64,000 bases of DNA from Treponema sp. UBA4692. GTDB lineage: Bacteria > Spirochaetota > Spirochaetia > Treponematales > Treponemataceae. The first letter of the stretch is position 1; every line of letters starts with the position of its first letter. A program made the position numbers and the translations under genes. Of this stretch, positions 61,342 to 64,000 are shown in pieces. The stretch is taken from assembly GCA_002404895.1 (NCBI GenBank), contig DHKO01000009.1, forward strand, positions 1 through 64,000. Reading direction: 5' to 3'. Below the pieces are notes generated by a model. The model was not told the DNA's origin and ran no database searches. It worked only from the letters and a program-made list of their open reading frames with translations.

Positions 61342-62712
61342 ATGGAACAAAACACAAAGCCGCTTTTCAACAGAAAATATCTTAACCGGCTTATCTGGCC
61401 GCTGATTGCCGAGCAGTTTCTGGCGATGACAATCGGCGCGTGCGACACTGTTATGGTGTCTTCAATCGGCGAGGCTGGAGTCTCGGGCGTTTCGCTTGTT
61501 GACCAGCTCGGACAGCTTGTATTGCAGCTTTTTGCGGCGTTTGCGACCGGCGGCGCGGTTGTTGCAAGCCAGTATCTTGGAAACAAGGACAACGCCGCGG
61601 CAGGAAAGTCGGCAAAGCAGCTTTTGAATCTCTGCCTTGCGTTCGGGCTTCTTTTTATTGCGGTGTGCTTTCCTCTTAGAAGGCAGATTCTGACGCTTAT
61701 TTTTGGCGGAGCGGACGAGAAAGTTATGGAAAACGCTCTTTCTTATTTTGTCTGGATTCTTTTCTCGTTTCCGATGCTTGGAATTTACAACAGCTGCGCG
61801 GCTTTGTTCCGCTCTATGGGAAACAGCAAAATCAGCCTGAAGACAAGTCTTCTGATGAATCTCCTGAACATCGGCGGAAACGCGGCTTTGATTTACGGAG
61901 CTAAGCTTGGCGTTGCCGGCGCCGGAATTTCAACTTTGGTGAGCAGGACTGTGGCGGCTTTTGTCGTTCTCGGGCTTTTGAGCCAGAAAAAATGGCCTGT
62001 TCATTTTGAAAAGCTCTGGAAAATCGAGGTTGACTTTTCTTTGATTAAGAAAATTTTGAAAGTTGCGATTCCGAGCGGAATTGAGAACAGCATGTTTCAT
62101 ATCGGAAAAACGCTTGTCTATTCATTTATGTCCGGGTTCGGTCTTGTGGCGATTGCGGCGAACGCGATTTCAAACACGATTGCGAGCTTCTCTAACATTC
62201 CTGGAAACGCGATTGGCCTTGCGAGCGTGACGATTGTCGGCCAGTGCATCGGAGCGGGAGAGAAAAAGCAGGCGAAGACTTATGGATTCAAGATGATGAG
62301 GGTTGCGTATATCGGAATGTTTGCCGCGTGCTGCGCCGTGTTTATCGCTTCTCCTCTCGTTGTGAGCCTTTTCAATCTGAGCGGCGAGGCGCAGAAGCTC
62401 GCTGTCGGCGTTGTGCGCTCGTGCATGGTTGCGAACATTTTTATCTGGCCGCTTTCATTTGTAATGCCGAACATCTTGCGCGGAGCGGGCGACGCAAAAT
62501 ACACGATGATTGTATCGAATATAAGCATGTGGCTTTTCCGCGTCTTGTTCAGCTGGGCGATTTCTTCTTATCTCCTGAAAAAATTCCCGGACAACACAGG
62601 AATCGCGCTTTACGGCGTATGGTTCGGAATGTACATCGACTGGCTTTTCCGCGCTGTTTTCTTCGGGGCGAGATTCCACGGAAAACGCTGGCTTGAAAAG
62701 AAAGTCATCTAG
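61342..62712 (+). CDS. MATE-family efflux transporter
   Basis: A 456-residue membrane protein with about twelve helices in two six-helix halves (LIWPLIAEQFLAMTIGACD at the start; the second half begins near KVAIPSGIENSMFHIGK). The frame is open upstream into mscS, but the ATG at 61342 gives the usual MATE start. It exports cationic drugs or metabolites against sodium or protons. It lies 64 bp after mscS and overlaps the convergent acetyltransferase gene by four bases. Confidence 0.92.
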   Translation: MEQNTKPLFNRKYLNRLIWPLIAEQFLAMTIGACDTVMVSSIGEAGVSGVSLVDQLGQLVLQLFAAFATGGAVVASQYLGNKDNAAAGKSAKQLLNLCLAFGLLFIAVCFPLRRQILTLIFGGADEKVMENALSYFVWILFSFPMLGIYNSCAALFRSMGNSKISLKTSLLMNLLNIGGNAALIYGAKLGVAGAGISTLVSRTVAAFVVLGLLSQKKWPVHFEKLWKIEVDFSLIKKILKVAIPSGIENSMFHIGKTLVYSFMSGFGLVAIAANAISNTIASFSNIPGNAIGLASVTIVGQCIGAGEKKQAKTYGFKMMRVAYIGMFAACCAVFIASPLVVSLFNLSGEAQKLAVGVVRSCMVANIFIWPLSFVMPNILRGAGDAKYTMIVSNISMWLFRVLFSWAISSYLLKKFPDNTGIALYGVWFGMYIDWLFRAVFFGARFHGKRWLEKKVI

Positions 62713-63284
62713 CTTTTTATCTTGTTGTAGTTCACAGTTGCGCTCATGTTTTCTTTGTGGCAGCCGATGATTTTTTCCATCCAAATCATATCGTACCATC
62801 TTTGAAACTTGTAGCCGCAGCTGTGGAATGTTCCTGCGAGCTTGTATCCCAAATGCGAGTGAAATTCCGCGCTGTTTTTCGTGAGGTATTCGTCTTCTTC
62901 CTTTGGATAGCCGATGCACGCGTAAAGATTTGTGATTCCCATTTTTTTGAGCCGCGACTCAAGCTCTTCATAAAGTTTTCGTCCGAGTCCGCATTTTCTT
63001 GCGCTGTGCGAAAGATAGATTGTCATCTCGCATGACCAGTCGTAGGCAGACCTTGCGTTGAAAGCGCCTGCATAGGCGTAACCTTCAATTTTTCCGGCTT
63101 TTTCAATCACGAGATAAGGATATTTTTCCATCGTTTTTTTCATTCTATTTTTAAATTCTTCAAGCGTCGGAACTTCATATTCAAAAGTGATTGCGGTTTT
63201 CTCAACATAATAAGCGTAGATTTCAAGAATCCGCTCAGCATCTTCTAGCGTCGCGTCTCTTGCCGCCACATCGTTCTCTGCCAT
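62709..63284 (-). CDS. GNAT acetyltransferase, phosphinothricin-acetyltransferase type
   Basis: A 191-residue GNAT protein with AEDAERI-like start (RDATLEDAERILEIYAYYV), the acetyl-CoA motif SARKCGLGRKLYEELESRLKK, FHSHLGYKLAGTFHSCGYKF and the WYDMIWMEK ending typical of the Pat subgroup. It likely acetylates an amino-group of an amino-acid analogue or antibiotic-like compound. GAGGAT precedes the ATG. It converges with the MATE gene, which is interesting for a resistance context but not proof. Confidence 0.9.
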   Translation of the reverse strand: MAENDVAARDATLEDAERILEIYAYYVEKTAITFEYEVPTLEEFKNRMKKTMEKYPYLVIEKAGKIEGYAYAGAFNARSAYDWSCEMTIYLSHSARKCGLGRKLYEELESRLKKMGITNLYACIGYPKEEDEYLTKNSAEFHSHLGYKLAGTFHSCGYKFQRWYDMIWMEKIIGCHKENMSATVNYNKIKS

Positions 63285-63384
63285 TTTTTATCCTCTTGAA
63301 AAAGATTATATTCAAACCGCCATTAAGGATAAATAGAAAATTTGCTGGAGACTGCGGAACAAAATGGAACAAAAGTTCCGATAA

Positions 63385-63413
63385 TTGACAAAAGCGGGGA
63401 CTTTCAAGAATAT
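63385..63413 (+). promoter_or_regulatory. Promoter of the last gene, abutting the ATG
   Basis: TTGACA (63385-63390), 17-bp spacer, GAATAT (63408-63413); the predicted transcription start coincides with the ATG at 63420. Confidence 0.6.
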
Positions 63414-63419
63414 GATTTT

Positions 63420-64000
63420 ATGAGAAAGAATAAATTTTTTTGCGCTGTAATTTCACTTTTCCTGATTTTTGCTCAAAGCGCGGTTTTTGCGGACGAGGCA
63501 AATCAAAAGGCAGATTCTGAATCTGAAAGTGCCGCTGAAACAAATGCTGAAAGCGATACAGACCCGATTCTGGAGACAGCACGCGAGACTGCGAAATCTT
63601 TCGGAGATTTTCTACAGCGGAGCGCCGACAAACTGGACAAAAAAATCCAGTCGAACAGAAAAAATGCCTGCGAGGGAAAATGGATTTTTCAGAACGGCGA
63701 GGCTGAAACCAAAATTCTCTGCAATTCTGACGGCACGATGAACGTGAGAATGGACAAGGGCGACGACATAAAGATTTGGAAAGGCTCTTTCGAGTCAACA
63801 AAAAACGAAATCAGCTTCCACATAACGGCCTACAGCGAGAGAATCGGCGGAAAGGAGAAATTTGATTCTCTTCATTCAGACGACTGGAAAATCTCATACA
63901 AGGTAAAAGACACGGCCGAGATGACTCTGACTTCTGAGAATATGTCTGCCGACTTGAACGGCTACAAGTTCGTGAACGCTACGGTTTTTCTTCGCGTAAG
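63420..64000 (+). CDS. Exported protein, 5' part, function unknown
   Basis: The frame opens at the ATG at 63420 and runs 193 codons to the window end without a stop. A signal peptide (FFCAVISLFLIFAQSAVFA) is followed by an acidic Ser/Glu-rich segment. An amphipathic stretch comes next (ETARETAKSFGDFLQRSADKL), then a folded part (CEGKWIFQNGEAETKILC; SFHITAYSERIGGKE) that looks like a beta-rich lipocalin-like or carbohydrate-related domain. That last point is only an impression. No family recognised. It has no Shine-Dalgarno and is a good leaderless candidate. Confidence 0.7.
   Translation, partial: MRKNKFFCAVISLFLIFAQSAVFADEANQKADSESESAAETNAESDTDPILETARETAKSFGDFLQRSADKLDKKIQSNRKNACEGKWIFQNGEAETKILCNSDGTMNVRMDKGDDIKIWKGSFESTKNEISFHITAYSERIGGKEKFDSLHSDDWKISYKVKDTAEMTLTSENMSADLNGYKFVNATVFLRV

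Overview
The window looks like chromosomal DNA of a saccharolytic treponeme (Spirochaetota). This is inferred from the gene set (LPP20-family lipoprotein, bS21, glycogen phosphorylase/debranching pair, Gx-transporter protein, many chemotaxis and cyclic-di-GMP proteins, DUF1848, YoaK-type membrane protein) and from a moderate GC content. No 16S or other rRNA gene is present to confirm it. I saw no tRNA, rRNA, CRISPR array, transposase or prophage gene. About 47 genes are supported: one incomplete at each window edge, one frameshifted (oppA-like) and one clear remnant (HindIII-like nuclease).

Layout. 1-4.1 kb: 3' end of carB, two small exported proteins, and a zinc/cadmium P-type ATPase with its SmtB-type repressor and a legible promoter/operator. 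4.1-14.5 kb: htpG, a restriction-enzyme remnant, DUF1848, hrpB, a Gx/EcfT-like pair, a HAD phosphatase, a PTS IIA protein and purA. 14.8-22.1 kb: a broken peptide-binding lipoprotein next to a chemoreceptor, a secreted CE12-type esterase and a PutP-type symporter. 22.3-31 kb: glgX-glgP, an Uup-like ABC-F protein, thioredoxin, argC and rpsU. 31-44 kb: HD-GYP phosphodiesterase, ettA, malic enzyme, outer-membrane-like protein, B12/radical-SAM protein, lipoproteins, Gfo/Idh, mrp and dus. 44-49.9 kb: two tandem GGDEF-EAL proteins and an aldose-epimerase relative. 50-64 kb: DUF975, sppA, an FMN dehydrogenase, a giant acidic-linker FtsK, a stand-alone glycogen-binding-like domain, metK, yoaK-like, nth, mscS, a MATE pump, an acetyltransferase and an incomplete exported protein.

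Themes. Glycogen use (glgX, glgP, E-set protein), cyclic-di-GMP turnover (two EAL proteins, one apparently inactive, plus HD-GYP; no GGDEF active-site motif survives in the window) and metal homeostasis are the functional clusters. Most other genes are housekeeping in short operons.

The most unusual material is non-coding. (1) Two ~146-bp multi-hairpin repeats each sit between a duplicated Shine-Dalgarno sequence and the start codon of a different gene. (2) Seven exact 22-bp tandem units with near-palindromic cores lie between convergent genes. (3) Many genes have a -10 box only 6-10 nt before the ATG and no Shine-Dalgarno, suggesting leaderless mRNAs. (4) A GC-rich structured element lies upstream of putP. 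All similarity statements are from reading the sequence and family knowledge; no search was run.
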